In this document: piece by piece, positions 33,164 through 42,605 of the stretch | Layout of the letters: each line of letters begins with the position of its first letter | Numbering within the stretch: the first letter of the stretch is position 1 | Source: CALNBC01 sp050945915 | GTDB taxonomy: Bacteria > Bacillota > Clostridia > Christensenellales > CALWSW01 | Assembly (NCBI GenBank): GCA_050945915.1 | Contig: JBMNTV010000001.1 | Span: 1-64,000 of the forward strand | Reading direction: 5' to 3' | Length of the DNA stretch: 64,000 nt | Translations under genes and position numbers: made by a program | Notes under the pieces: model-generated | What the model was told of the DNA's origin: nothing | What the model saw: only the letters and a program-made list of their open reading frames with translations | The model's database searches: none

Positions 33164-34848
33164 ATGAGAAATTTGTCCGTCAGCAAAAAGCTCCTCGTCG
33201 GTTTCGGAATTGTACTCGCCCTGATGCTCCTTTCCACCGCGCTGTCCATCATCAGCATCAGCAGTGTCGCGCAGCAGGTTGATCTGTGCGGTCAATACAC
33301 TCTGCCAAACACCACCAGCATTTGGATGATCCGGCGAAATATCGTATCCGCCCAGCGCTACATCGCTCGCGCATTCATCGAGCATGACGTGCATTCCGTC
33401 GAGAACCTCCTCGCAAACGCCGACGAAGAAGGGATGCAGGTCTTGGGGGAACTGGAACAATACGCCGCGAATCAGAGGGATTCCGAAACCAGTGCAAAGA
33501 TCCACCAGCTTCGGGAACTTTTGGAACAGGCGGGTTCCATCAGACTTCAAATCGGGAAACACTGCTTCGAAATCCCACAGACAACAACAAACAAGCCGCG
33601 TATGCCCTGTTCACGAAGGATTACATACCAACCTTTGATCAGGCGGCCGATGTTCTCAACGAGTTGACACTCATCGAGGAGGAACACGCCACGCAACAGA
33701 GAAGCGACGCTCAAAATGCCCGATTCTTAGCCTGGATTCTGCTGGCCTCCTGTTCCGCCGCGGCGCTCCTGCTCTCCCTCGCGGTCGTGTGGGCCATCCG
33801 AAAGTCGATCCTGACCCCCGTGAAGGAGATCATGCGGGCCTACGAAGACTTTTCCAAGGGCAACTTGCGGGCGAAAATCACATACGAAAGCCGGGACGAA
33901 CTGGGCCAGATGGCAGTCCTGATCCACAAGACCAACGAGTTGCAGAGCACCATCCTTCAGGACTTGATGGAAAAGTTCGCAAAACTATCCAAAGGCGATC
34001 TGCAGATTCGCGTGGATCTGGATTACCCGGGGGATTTTGCCCGTCTCAAGAAAGCTATTGAAGACACCGTTTCCAACCTGAACAACACGATGCAAACCAT
34101 TTTGTCCGCCGCAGAGCAGATGAGCGCCGGAGCCACCCAGGTGGCAAGCGGGGCCGAAGCCCTGGCGTCGGGTTCTGCAGAGCAGGCTTCCTCCGTCGAG
34201 GAATTGAATGCTGCCGTCGGAAAAATCGCCAAGCAGGCAGAGGAAAACTCCGCAAACGTCGGAAAGGCAACCAAATATGTGACGCAGGCTGTGGAACGCG
34301 TCGGTGTCGGAAACGAGCGCATGATGGAACTGTCCAAAGCCATGAAGGACATCGGCGCGGCTTCCGACCAGATCACCGCCATCACAAAGCTCATCGAAGA
34401 CATTGCCTTCCAGACAAACATCCTGTCCCTGAACGCCGCCATCGAAGCAGCCCGCGCCGGAAGCGCCGGAAGGGGTTTCGCCGTGGTGGCGGACGAAGTC
34501 AGAGCCCTCGCTGCAAAGTCCGCCGAGGCCGCCAAACAGACCGCAGAGATCATTCAGGCGTCCGTCAGCAGCATCAGCCAGGGCATGGAGACGACGCAGC
34601 AGACCGCCCGGATCCTGCAGGACGTGGGCGAGAAGTCCAAATTGGTCAACGAAAGCTTCATCAGGATTGAGCAGGCGACCATGGAACAGGCCGGCGCCAT
34701 CGAACAGATCAAGATCGGCCTGGAGCAGGTGTCCTCGGTGGTGCAGACGAATGCGGCCACAGCGGAGGAAAACTCCGCAACGAGCGAGGAGATGTCCGCC
34801 CAGGCGTCCACATTGCGCGAAGAAGTGGGAAGGTTCAAACTCAGATAA
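33164..34848 (+). pseudogene. methyl-accepting chemotaxis protein interrupted by a -1 frameshift
   Basis: The first frame (33164-33667) encodes a membrane helix and the first part of a 4HB-type sensor domain. From about 33565 the sensor continues in another frame (LLRNPTDNNKQ then ALFTKDYIPTFDQAADVL), which goes on through the second membrane helix, a HAMP domain and a complete signalling domain with tip region FQTNILSLNAAIEAARAG, to 34848. The two halves fit together as one receptor of about 560 residues if one base is restored near 33550-33570. It may be a true mutation or a sequencing error. AAAGGA precedes the ATG at 33164. There is no C-terminal CheR-tethering pentapeptide. Confidence 0.85.
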
Positions 34849-34871
34849 ATGCCTTGCCAGTCATTCATTTT

Positions 34872-34910
34872 GTTGCATCCTTGCGTGATTGCAGGGGTGC
34901 AACTTTTTTT
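34872..34910 (+). terminator. intrinsic terminator after the chemoreceptor
   Basis: GTTGCATCC pairs with GGGTGCAAC (one G.U) and is followed by T7. Confidence 0.85.
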
Positions 34911-35177
34911 GCCGAACAGGCAGCATAAAAAACAGGCATGCTGAACGAGTTTGAACATGCTTCCATCCCGTTATAAAATCACCGATCGCACTTTGGATCA
35001 TAGGACGACTCCTCCGTATCAACGGGGTCCAATGCAAAGACGGCGGGTTCCGGTTTCGGAACAACGCCGTCCACAAGAGCTGAATGATGTTTTACATCAT
35101 AGGAAACGGGCGAAAGGTTTAAGAAGAGCATTGGCATCAGGCGCTTGGAGCGCATCTTTCGGGAAAAACCTGCCCTT
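34911..35177. other. intergenic region before msrAB
   Basis: No coding frame with a ribosome site or known motif, and no obvious terminator for the leftward msrAB transcript, was found in this stretch. Confidence 0.4.
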
Positions 35178-36128
35178 TCACTCCACCAGGTCTAACAAGT
35201 ATCCGTACCCTTCCCTTTCCATGTCCTCCTTTGGGACGAATCGCAAGGCTGCGCTGTTGATGCAATAGCGCAGTCCGCCCGCTTCTTTGGGCCCGTCAGC
35301 GAACACATGGCCCAGGTGGGCGTCGCCCACGCGGCTTCTCACCTCGGTACGGATCATTCCGTGGGACGCGTCGAGTTTTTCCCGAAGGACGTTGGGGTCG
35401 ATGGGCTTGGAAAAGCTGGGCCAGCCGCATCCGGAATCGAACTTATCCGAAGAGGCGAACAACGGCTCGCCGGTCGTGATGTCCACATAAATGCCCGGCC
35501 GGGCAGTTTGGTAGTATTCGTTTTGGAAGGGCGGCTCGGTGGCATTGTTTTGAGTGACATCGTACTGGATCGGCGTCAGTGTCTTGCGCAGTTTGTCTCG
35601 ATCCGGGGCAGGGTAAGCTGCGGGGTTTACCAGGGCTTTTTCGGCCTTCTCGAATTGCTCCCTTCGTATATGGCAGTAGCCATTGGGGTTTTTGTCCAGA
35701 TATTTCTGATGGTATTCTTCTGCCGGGTAAAAACTGAGCAGGGGCTTTACCTCGATGGCGATGGGTTTGTCATACCGCCGTTGAAGCTGGGCAATCGATT
35801 GCTCGATCACGGGAAGATCCAACGCGTTGACGTAATAAATGCCCGTCCTGTACTGCGTTCCGACGTCTCCGCCCTGCTGGTTCACCGCGACGGGGTCGAT
35901 GGACTCGTAATACAGTTCCAGAAGAAACTCCAAAGGAAGGATCTTGGGATCGTAGACCACGTGCACCGTCTCGGCATGGCCTGTGTTGCGGGTGCAAACG
36001 TCTTCATAGGTGGGGTTCTTGGTGGTTCCGTTCGCATAACCCACCTGCGTCGCCTGAACGCCCTTGATGGACGCGAGGTATTTCTCAGTTCCCCAAAAAC
36101 AACCGCCGGCAAGATAGATTTCGGCCAT
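35178..36128 (-). CDS. msrAB: bifunctional peptide methionine sulfoxide reductase MsrA/MsrB
   Basis: This 316-residue fusion carries an N-terminal MsrA domain with catalytic Cys10 in GGCFWGTEKY (reduces S-sulfoxides). The C-terminal MsrB domain has DSGCGWPSFSKP, GDAHLGHVF and the catalytic cysteine in RYCINSAALRF (reduces R-sulfoxides). It repairs oxidised methionines, using thioredoxin in known enzymes. The ATG at 36128 starts directly at the MsrA domain, with AGAGGTG upstream. The longer upstream frame is not family-like. Confidence 0.95.
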   Translation of the reverse strand: MAEIYLAGGCFWGTEKYLASIKGVQATQVGYANGTTKNPTYEDVCTRNTGHAETVHVVYDPKILPLEFLLELYYESIDPVAVNQQGGDVGTQYRTGIYYVNALDLPVIEQSIAQLQRRYDKPIAIEVKPLLSFYPAEEYHQKYLDKNPNGYCHIRREQFEKAEKALVNPAAYPAPDRDKLRKTLTPIQYDVTQNNATEPPFQNEYYQTARPGIYVDITTGEPLFASSDKFDSGCGWPSFSKPIDPNVLREKLDASHGMIRTEVRSRVGDAHLGHVFADGPKEAGGLRYCINSAALRFVPKEDMEREGYGYLLDLVE

Positions 36129-36637
36129 CGCGCACCTCTGTTCTCTTACGTCCTTCTGAGATTTCATCACCCTATGAGCTTGCCTCCAAACGAAGCAATC
36201 CATTCGGGGGGGGGCAGCCTGCCAAACCGCAACAAGGAAAGCGGAATCGCTTTCGCGTATCAACGTTTGAAGGTTTTTGTTTCTTGCTTCATTATAGCAT
36301 CCAGCCTTCCAAAGCTCAATCACGCCGACCGAAAAGCTGGAGTGCCACCTGTTACCCCTTGTAAAGCGCATGGGCGACCGCGGGGGTGCAAAAGCTATGA
36401 TGGGCGGCAAAAAGCGAAGGCCTCGCCGCATGCAGAATTCTCCGGCGTTCGGGCAGTTCCAGTACGCGCCCTTTCAAAGCCCGGCGTCTTCTTCGCACAG
36501 CCTGGAAAAACCGCAACTGGCCGCACCGCCTGCGCACGCTTCTTGTTCGTATGGCAGATGGCACATACAGACTTCTCATAACGCGCTTTGCAAAGGCTCG
36601 CCATCCACAGCGTTCGAAGGCAGAAAGGACCGCAACC
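36129..36637. other. divergent intergenic region between msrAB and the DUF3793 gene
   Basis: This region contains the msrAB promoter, a leader of about 155 nt with a perfect hairpin GAAAGCG-GAAT-CGCTTTC (about 36228-36256) and an uninterrupted run of nine G at 36206-36214. The rest (36320-36637) has no recognised gene. Confidence 0.5.
36291..36319 (-). promoter_or_regulatory. promoter of msrAB
   Basis: On the minus strand TTGAGC (36319-36314), a 17-bp spacer and a perfect TATAAT (36296-36291). Confidence 0.7.
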
Positions 36638-37186
36638 GTGCACCCACGCTTTGAATGGATTTTGGCAAATCACTGCGCCCCGGTGTTGCTCGGCAAAAAG
36701 CCGGCTGCGCTGCTTGCCGAAAAGGCCCTGCCCAAACCATGCCCCTGGGCGCTGCTGAAGCAACGAGGGTTTTGCGTGATCAGCCTCAGCTGGCGCGGCA
36801 AAGCCCCGCTGACGCTCCTCTATCACCCCGCCCTGCTTCGCGCTGTTTTGTCCCAACATCTGGTCAGCAGGAAACTCGCTGCGATCGGGTATCCCGTCGA
36901 GGGGGATTGGCAGGCTCATTTGAACTTTTTGCGCAGGCGGTTCGACCAATCTTGGGAATTTCCCCACGAAATCGGGTTTTTCCTCGGCTACCCTCCCGAG
37001 GATGTGATCGGATTTATGGAAAACAGGACGACCTGCAAGCTGTCCGGGCCATGGAAGGTCTTTGGAGACGTGGAGCGGGCGCAGGCGATATTCGAGGAGT
37101 ACGCCCAATGCAAACGAATTTTGCTCAGCCATATTGAAAACGGGGGCAGTATCTTGATCGCGGATCCGCCAACGTTGACAGTTTGA
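36638..37186 (+). CDS. DUF3793 family protein
   Basis: This 182-residue protein has the family core FPHEIGFFLGYPPEDVIGF followed by GPWKVFGDVERA. The family is found mainly in anaerobic Clostridia, often near iron or flavodoxin genes, and its function is unknown. The GTG at 36638 is chosen because AAAGGA lies eight bases upstream. Upstream in-frame sequence is not family-like. Here it stands alone, with no flavodoxin neighbour. Confidence 0.85.
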   Translation: MHPRFEWILANHCAPVLLGKKPAALLAEKALPKPCPWALLKQRGFCVISLSWRGKAPLTLLYHPALLRAVLSQHLVSRKLAAIGYPVEGDWQAHLNFLRRRFDQSWEFPHEIGFFLGYPPEDVIGFMENRTTCKLSGPWKVFGDVERAQAIFEEYAQCKRILLSHIENGGSILIADPPTLTV

Positions 37187-37493
37187 ATGGTATTGGACAA
37201 AAGAGACAGGAGGCCATCACCACTGCACTTATATGCAAGTTCGGAACGGAAACACGAAGCGTGGCAAAAGCCATCGAGGGCAAAATGAAGAATGCAGCGC
37301 CCATGCAGCGCTATTTTCCGCCGACCAAGCCGCCTCGCCTCTTGGGCCAATACGGCAAACTCGCCTTCGGCTGCCCGGACACGGGAACAAAAGGGCAAAA
37401 AGAAGCGTTCGAGCCCTTTTAGCCTTAGCCCCTCGGCAAACCTTTTGGCTCCTATGGCTGGGTACGAGGAATGGATGCAAACCCGCTTCGGAT
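37187..37493. other. intergenic region, no confident gene
   Basis: An 79-codon plus-strand frame beginning near 37183 overlaps the DUF3793 stop, but it has no recognisable motif and may be spurious. Nothing else was recognised before the terminator. Confidence 0.35.
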
Positions 37494-37528
37494 AAAAAAA
37501 GGAGCATGACCATCGTCATGCTCCTTTT
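37494..37528. terminator. bidirectional terminator
   Basis: A perfect stem GGAGCATGAC/GTCATGCTCC (37501-37510 and 37515-37524), extended by A/T pairs, has loop CATC. It has A7 on the left and TTTT on the right. Confidence 0.9.
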
Positions 37529-37531
37529 GGT

Positions 37532-38749
37532 TTACTTGGATTCGTCGCCGTTGGTAACCAGTCGCTTTTCACCCTTGATTTCCTGAATGTGCTGGATGTT
37601 CTGGGTCATTTCAAGTACACCCAGGTATTCCCCGGAATCGCTTCTGACCGCGAAATACCGGATCAGAATGTACTTTTCGCCCATGTGGATCCAAAAGTCC
37701 TCGTGGTCCTTCTTGCCGGCTTTAAAATCCTCCACCAGCTGATCGACGATATGCACGCTCGCCGGGGGGTGGCAATTGCTCACACTGCGACCGATGACAG
37801 CTTTGCTGCGGGGAAAAATCCGCTCCGCACCCTGGGAAAAATACCGTACCGTGTCATCCTTGCCCACAAAGGTGATGTCCACGGGCAGGGTGTCCAGCAT
37901 TTTGGTGAGTTCTTCAAGGGTCAGTCTGCCGGTGGGCAAGGTGATCTCGCCGGGCGCGCTTTCCTTTTTGGGTGCCTGGTCCGCCTGCTTGTCCTCCGTC
38001 GGCGTCCAGACCGGCACGTCCTCGATCAGGCAGTACCCGAACTCGTCGCTGTTATCGGCGATGAGTTTCCATTCATCCTGGGTCAGATTTTCCAGCAGCA
38101 TGGGGAGCATGATATTCTCTTCCTTGAAGATCATCTCAGAGATCTTCTCCAGCACCGCTTCGATCTTCGCCTTCAGCTGCGCAGCCGGCGTGGCTTTTAG
38201 CATTTCGCGGACTTCTTTAAGCTGCGCGCGGATCTCATCGTCCACACCCCACATGACCTTGGGCGGTGCGGTGATGCCGTATCGCTCCATATAGGGAAAG
38301 AGCAGGTTTTCTTTTTTCAAATAGTGGCGGCTGATTTCCGTCAGCTTGGTCAGGCCCTCTTGAATCTCCTTTTCCGCCGAATCGTCCGGCAGCAGAGCAA
38401 GCTGCTTGCGGATCGATTCCACGAGCTGTTCAATGGCACGGTTTTCCCTCTTCAGCGTATGGGCAGGATGACCCGGGATTTTCACCGGGTCCGTCGGCCG
38501 ATGAATTTCCGCGATGGAGCCCTTGAATACCGCCGCGTGAACGTCGCAAAGCCGCTGCACCTCGGTAACGGGCACACCGCTTTGGATCAGGGCTTGTTCC
38601 GCCTGGGCGATTTCTTCTACAGAAACGTTTTCAAAAACCTCGGCAAATCTGCCCTTGACCTCGTCCACGCTTTTGCCTTCATGCAGCTGTGCGATCAGCT
38701 CTCTTAAAACCTGCTGGCGATATTCCCTGTTGTTGATTTCCGCGCTCAT
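37532..38749 (-). CDS. DUF438/haemerythrin/PAS protein
   Basis: This 405-residue protein has an N-terminal DUF438 domain (about 1-90) with CDVHAAVFKGSI, then a haemerythrin-like HHE region (about 95-235) with histidines and glutamates in HPAHTLKRENRAIE, HYLKKENLLFPYMERYG and FKEENIMLPML. A C-terminal PAS domain (about 285-395) follows. Such proteins are thought to sense or handle oxygen, nitric oxide or iron through a di-iron centre. It overlaps the upstream DUF1858 gene by 4 bp, a pairing seen widely in anaerobes. Confidence 0.9.
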   Translation of the reverse strand: MSAEINNREYRQQVLRELIAQLHEGKSVDEVKGRFAEVFENVSVEEIAQAEQALIQSGVPVTEVQRLCDVHAAVFKGSIAEIHRPTDPVKIPGHPAHTLKRENRAIEQLVESIRKQLALLPDDSAEKEIQEGLTKLTEISRHYLKKENLLFPYMERYGITAPPKVMWGVDDEIRAQLKEVREMLKATPAAQLKAKIEAVLEKISEMIFKEENIMLPMLLENLTQDEWKLIADNSDEFGYCLIEDVPVWTPTEDKQADQAPKKESAPGEITLPTGRLTLEELTKMLDTLPVDITFVGKDDTVRYFSQGAERIFPRSKAVIGRSVSNCHPPASVHIVDQLVEDFKAGKKDHEDFWIHMGEKYILIRYFAVRSDSGEYLGVLEMTQNIQHIQEIKGEKRLVTNGDESK

Positions 38750-38985
38750 GTAGAATCCTCCTTGATGGTGTAGCCGTGTTTTTCGAAGATCCGCTTGATG
38801 GTTTCCATGTCAACTTTTCTTAACGCCGCGCCTTTGGGGATGGTCATGAACCGGCCCACCGTGGAAAGCATTCCCGGCTTCGTAACCTCCGAAAATCCCG
38901 CTTCCTCGAGTATTGGAATGATCCCCGGATCGGCAGTGCATAACTCATAAACCGTCTTGTTGAAGTTGAGAACTTTATCGGCCAT
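38746..38985 (-). CDS. DUF1858 domain protein, partner of DUF438
   Basis: This 79-residue protein of the DUF1858 family (NKTVYELCTADPGIIPILEEAGF) resembles the N-terminal domain of the ScdA/RIC iron-sulfur repair proteins. The ATG at 38985 has a perfect GGAGGTG site, and the stop overlaps the DUF438 start (ATGA). The pair probably works together in nitrosative or oxidative stress (inference). Confidence 0.88.
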   Translation of the reverse strand: MADKVLNFNKTVYELCTADPGIIPILEEAGFSEVTKPGMLSTVGRFMTIPKGAALRKVDMETIKRIFEKHGYTIKEDST

Positions 38986-39220
38986 GTTGCACACCTCCAT
39001 CTCGACATGTGTCGACGGGAATTTAGCCTAGTCTAACTTCCCATAAAATACCATATCACCCCAATCAAGTCAATTCGGCGATGATGTCATTTCAAAAAAT
39101 GTCGAAGGTCTGCGGGCCAACCCCGGTGGTCGCCAAACCTAACGCGAACCGAACCTCATTGAGTATGCATCCCCCAGCATGGCACCGAATATGCAAATGA
39201 ACCGTTCCAGCGAGTCAAAA

Positions 39221-40111
39221 TCATTCGAATGCATCCGCAAACACGCAGTCAGGACGGATTCTTCTTCCCGCGCAGGTTTCAAACTCCTTCGGCGGCAAAA
39301 ATCCCTCAAAAATCACGGCATCGCAGCGGCCTTTCACCCGTTGGAAGGTCGCTTCGTCCTGGATCGTCCAAAACACAGTGACCGCCTTAAAAAAACTCCG
39401 GCACAGGCGGAAACTGAGGCTGCCCTCGTCCCGATGGTCATATGCGATAAAATCCGGCCGGGTGAGGAAATTCGTCAAAAGGTGTTTGACCGCCCATCGT
39501 TGCACGCGGTCCCTCATATCCTTCGCGCCTTCTTTGAGCAAATTGGCAGAAAGCTGCCCCCGCAGGACTTCTGGAGCGTTTTTGCGCCACCACCGCAGGT
39601 AGATAGGGTTGAAGGACTCGATGACATACGCCCCCGGATACCCTTGCAGGGCGGCATGGACATGGCGGCACGCCTCAGGATTCATGGACTGGCCTTTGAT
39701 CTCGATGATCAGCGGCACCCTGCCGTCAACCAGCCGAAGAAGTTCGTCCAATGCGGGAATGGGCTGGTTCGTGCCGGCAAGGGTCAGGGCCTGAAGCTCC
39801 GCCAGGGTGCTGTCCTTGATCTCCCCCTGCACGCCGCACATCCGAAGAAGGGTATCATCGTGAAACACAGCGAGTTTCCCATCCTTGGTGAGATGCACGT
39901 CCAGCTCCATGCCATAGCCCGCGTCCGCTGCGGCGGCAAAGGCGGCGAGGGAATTCTCCGGAATGCCGGCAGCCTCATCGTGCAGCCCCCGGTGGGCATA
40001 GCATCTGCCTAAGAACAGGCCCATCCGCCCGTCGTTGGGGCCAGGCTTGATGAGAAACAGATACAGCAACATCAAAGCGGCCAGCGCGGCTGCCGCGATC
40101 AAAAAAGGCAT
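39221..40111 (-). CDS. glycerophosphodiester phosphodiesterase family protein
   Basis: This 296-residue protein has one N-terminal membrane helix (about 3-21) and a GDPD TIM-barrel. Catalytic and metal residues are His40 and Arg41 (AHRG), Glu69 and Asp71 (ELDVH) and His84 (FHDD). It would cleave glycerophosphodiesters or related lipid headgroups. The active site probably faces the outside or the membrane surface. It lies 17 bp after an MFS transporter gene, suggesting a joint operon. Confidence 0.9.
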   Translation of the reverse strand: MPFLIAAAALAALMLLYLFLIKPGPNDGRMGLFLGRCYAHRGLHDEAAGIPENSLAAFAAAADAGYGMELDVHLTKDGKLAVFHDDTLLRMCGVQGEIKDSTLAELQALTLAGTNQPIPALDELLRLVDGRVPLIIEIKGQSMNPEACRHVHAALQGYPGAYVIESFNPIYLRWWRKNAPEVLRGQLSANLLKEGAKDMRDRVQRWAVKHLLTNFLTRPDFIAYDHRDEGSLSFRLCRSFFKAVTVFWTIQDEATFQRVKGRCDAVIFEGFLPPKEFETCAGRRIRPDCVFADAFE

Positions 40112-40128
40112 CGTGCGGTTCGCTCCTT

Positions 40129-41394
40129 TCAGTCCTCCGCGCCCAGCAGTTCCAGCTTATCCTGAGGAAGATCGGGCCGATTGTCGCCATGTTTGACGAA
40201 AAGCATGGTCAAAAAGGCCGCCGCCACCATCAGCGCGGCATAGGGGAACAGGGTCCAGTAACCCGCAAACTCCAATAAAGCGCCGGAAAGAACAGGCGTT
40301 ATGATCTGCGCAGACATGGAGAATGTGTAGTAATAGCCGGTGTACTTGCCGATGTCCCCAGCCTTGCCCAGTTCCACTACCATGGGATAGGAGTTGACGT
40401 TGATAGCGGCCCAGGCGAAACCGATGAGGGCGAAGATGCCATACAGCGCCGGGGAGAACTCCGTAAAGAGTATGCCCGAACCAAGACAGATCGCTAGCAC
40501 CGCCACGCCGAACAGGATCACCTTCTTGCGGCCGATCTTCGAGGAAAGGAAGCCCACGGGTATGTAGCTCAAAATGGCGCCGCCGGTGGCGACCAGCAGG
40601 CAGGTGGACGCTGCGCCCACATTCATGCTCCAGGTGGATTGGGCGTACTTCGTGAAGGCGGTGGTCACCGCGTTGTAACCCATGAACCACAGAAACACCG
40701 ACGCAAGAATCAGGATGAGGCTGCGGCGCATTTCCGGAGAGAGTTTGCCGGCGGATTTTGTTTCTTGCGCTTCTTGTTTTGGCCCGTCCTGGGCTACGCG
40801 CAGCTTGTTTTCCCGGATGGTCAGCACCAGCACCGCCACCGCAAAAAGCATCAGCGCAGACACCGCGATAAACACGGGCAAGTAATCCTGCCCGTCCTGA
40901 TTGCCCACGAGGAGCTTTGTCATCACCAGGGTGTAAATCCCGCCCAGCGCGCCCATCAGATTGATGACAGCGTTCGCCTTGGAGCGCAAGGGAGCCGGAG
41001 TCACGTCGGGCATCAGCGCCACCGCCGGAGAGCGGTAGATTCCCATGGAGAGTAGCGTCATGCCCAGCGCCGCAAAGAAAAGCCACAGCAGCCGGGCGTT
41101 TGCGGCGACGGGGATCAACAACATAAACAAAACCGCCAGCGCCGTGCCGACGAGGATAAAGGGCGTGCGCTTGCCCAGCCTTGTGTTGCATCGGTCGCTT
41201 AGGGCGCCAAACAGCGGCAGCAGGAACACTGCCAGAATGTTGTCCAGAGCCATGATGAACCCGGAGAGGGTGTCCCCCAAACCGAAGGTGTTCTTCAGGA
41301 TCAGCGGGATCAGGTTGTCGTACATCTGCCAGAAAGCGCAGATGGACAAAAATGCAAATCCGACGAAAATCGTCCGGCGGTAACTCAGCTTCAT
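40129..41394 (-). CDS. MFS transporter
   Basis: This 421-residue protein has about twelve hydrophobic segments with a central cytoplasmic loop. The loop 2-3 MFS motif is visible as GALSDRCNTRLGKRTPFIL, which resembles the GPH/SLC45 sugar-transporter branch. The substrate is unknown. Co-direction with the GDPD gene hints at glycerophosphodiester or sugar uptake, but this is only contextual. Confidence 0.88.
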   Translation of the reverse strand: MKLSYRRTIFVGFAFLSICAFWQMYDNLIPLILKNTFGLGDTLSGFIMALDNILAVFLLPLFGALSDRCNTRLGKRTPFILVGTALAVLFMLLIPVAANARLLWLFFAALGMTLLSMGIYRSPAVALMPDVTPAPLRSKANAVINLMGALGGIYTLVMTKLLVGNQDGQDYLPVFIAVSALMLFAVAVLVLTIRENKLRVAQDGPKQEAQETKSAGKLSPEMRRSLILILASVFLWFMGYNAVTTAFTKYAQSTWSMNVGAASTCLLVATGGAILSYIPVGFLSSKIGRKKVILFGVAVLAICLGSGILFTEFSPALYGIFALIGFAWAAINVNSYPMVVELGKAGDIGKYTGYYYTFSMSAQIITPVLSGALLEFAGYWTLFPYAALMVAAAFLTMLFVKHGDNRPDLPQDKLELLGAED

Positions 41395-41495
41395 GCGTCA
41401 GCTTCCTCCTCATCATCTCTTTCGCCTATTGTAACGTTTTTATGAACGGGCGGCAATCGCGCTGTTGCAAAAATATTACAAAATGTTCTGATTAG

Positions 41496-41521
41496 AAAAA
41501 GCCCCGCCATAGAGACGGGGC
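41496..41521 (-). terminator. terminator of the GNAT-like gene
   Basis: On the minus strand GCCCCG-N9-CGGGGC is followed by U5. It lies about 70 bp after the stop at 41590. Confidence 0.8.
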
Positions 41522-41589
41522 AGAAAAAATACAGCTGTGGTTGGGGTGAGATGCGATCCTATTTTGCTTTATTCATGTTCACCCCAAAA

Positions 41590-42462
41590 CTACTCATCTT
41601 TATCATCAACGGATTTCCACCAAAGCCGATTGTCTCCTGCTTCCTGAAATCCGTTTTTCTCGTAGAATTGGATCAAACGCATGTTTTTCAGATGATGTGG
41701 ATAGATAGAGTTGCTGTTTTTTCTTCCGAAAGCTTTACTTAGATCATCTTCGGTAGCGCAATATATGTCCGGAAACTGCAGAACCCCTATTGCGTCATTC
41801 TTCTCTACATCGTAGTCTTTCTTGATCTCTTCTGGGATTACCCGCTCGAAGGCGCGCTCAAGGAGTATCCGGGCAATCCGAGAATCCTCTTCTTTTTGCG
41901 CTTCTGATATCCATTCACCGTCAAGTGGTGCGGGATAGTATGTCATCAGATCTGGCTTTACGTGATAGAACTGCAAGATCAAATCGGGCAAAGCATTCAA
42001 AACACGGCTTCCAAATCCTTTACCTCGGTGTTCTTCAAATATTTCTAGCTCATCGATATGCAAGATATTGCGGTACCAGTCCAAAGAGTCCTCGCCTAAG
42101 GGAGCCCCGTCTTCCTGTAATGTGGCCATCACGTATTCTAAATCCGCGTCGCTGTCGTCGCATACCATGTATGGATCATAACCATCATTTTGCATTTGCT
42201 CATACAAGATTAATCGACCATGCATTCCTCCGATTTTAATTAAGTCTGAGTAATCACCTGAGTAGACCCGTTCATACATCTCATCTCTACCCTTATCTGA
42301 TTCATCAGAACTTTGACATCCGTAAATCTCCAAACCGCATGGAACTATATAAGTGTCTACATAATCTGCAATAACACCATCCCCATCCATACATAATGCA
42401 AAAGTACGAGAGGGACTTTGAGTTACTACATAAAGTTCAGAAAAAGGGATTATTGTTTCCAA
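41590..42462 (-). CDS. GNAT-like acetyltransferase of unknown function, AT-richer than neighbours
   Basis: This 290-residue protein has an acetyl-CoA motif A (DELEIFEEHRGKGFGSRVL, about 137-155) and a C-terminal GNAT-like end (RLIQFYEKNGFQEAGD). The N-terminal 130 residues are acidic and lack a known motif, and the middle contains a long insertion. Base composition and codon use are visibly more AT-rich than the flanking genes. It lies directly 3' of a tRNA-Leu gene, which suggests acquisition by transfer. Substrate unknown. Confidence 0.72.
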   Translation of the reverse strand: METIIPFSELYVVTQSPSRTFALCMDGDGVIADYVDTYIVPCGLEIYGCQSSDESDKGRDEMYERVYSGDYSDLIKIGGMHGRLILYEQMQNDGYDPYMVCDDSDADLEYVMATLQEDGAPLGEDSLDWYRNILHIDELEIFEEHRGKGFGSRVLNALPDLILQFYHVKPDLMTYYPAPLDGEWISEAQKEEDSRIARILLERAFERVIPEEIKKDYDVEKNDAIGVLQFPDIYCATEDDLSKAFGRKNSNSIYPHHLKNMRLIQFYEKNGFQEAGDNRLWWKSVDDKDE

Positions 42463-42563
42463 GGTTGCGCTTCTCCTTCCAGTATATTAATCATTCATTA
42501 TTTTTTTATTTTACCATCAATTATCGGGTATATCTATGTCTTGGAGGTCATTCTTTCAGCAAT

Positions 42564-42597
42564 AAAAAAGCACCATCTGCAATACTGCAAATGATGC
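42564..42597 (-). terminator. terminator of the tRNA-Leu transcript
   Basis: On the minus strand an 11-bp stem (GCATCATTTGC/GCAGATGGTGC, two G.U pairs) has a six-base loop and is followed by U6. Confidence 0.85.
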
Positions 42598-42605
42598 AAT
42601 ACGGG

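Noticed and set aside
33554..33560. GGGAAAC as a programmed -1 frameshift site in the chemoreceptor
   Set aside because: The codon phase is GGG AAA CAC, not G GGA AAC as canonical slippage needs, and the upstream and downstream frames fit a simple single-base loss.
37183..37422. A 79-codon plus-strand frame overlapping the end of the DUF3793 gene
   Set aside because: A GGAGG lies inside the frame rather than before the start, and no motif is recognisable.
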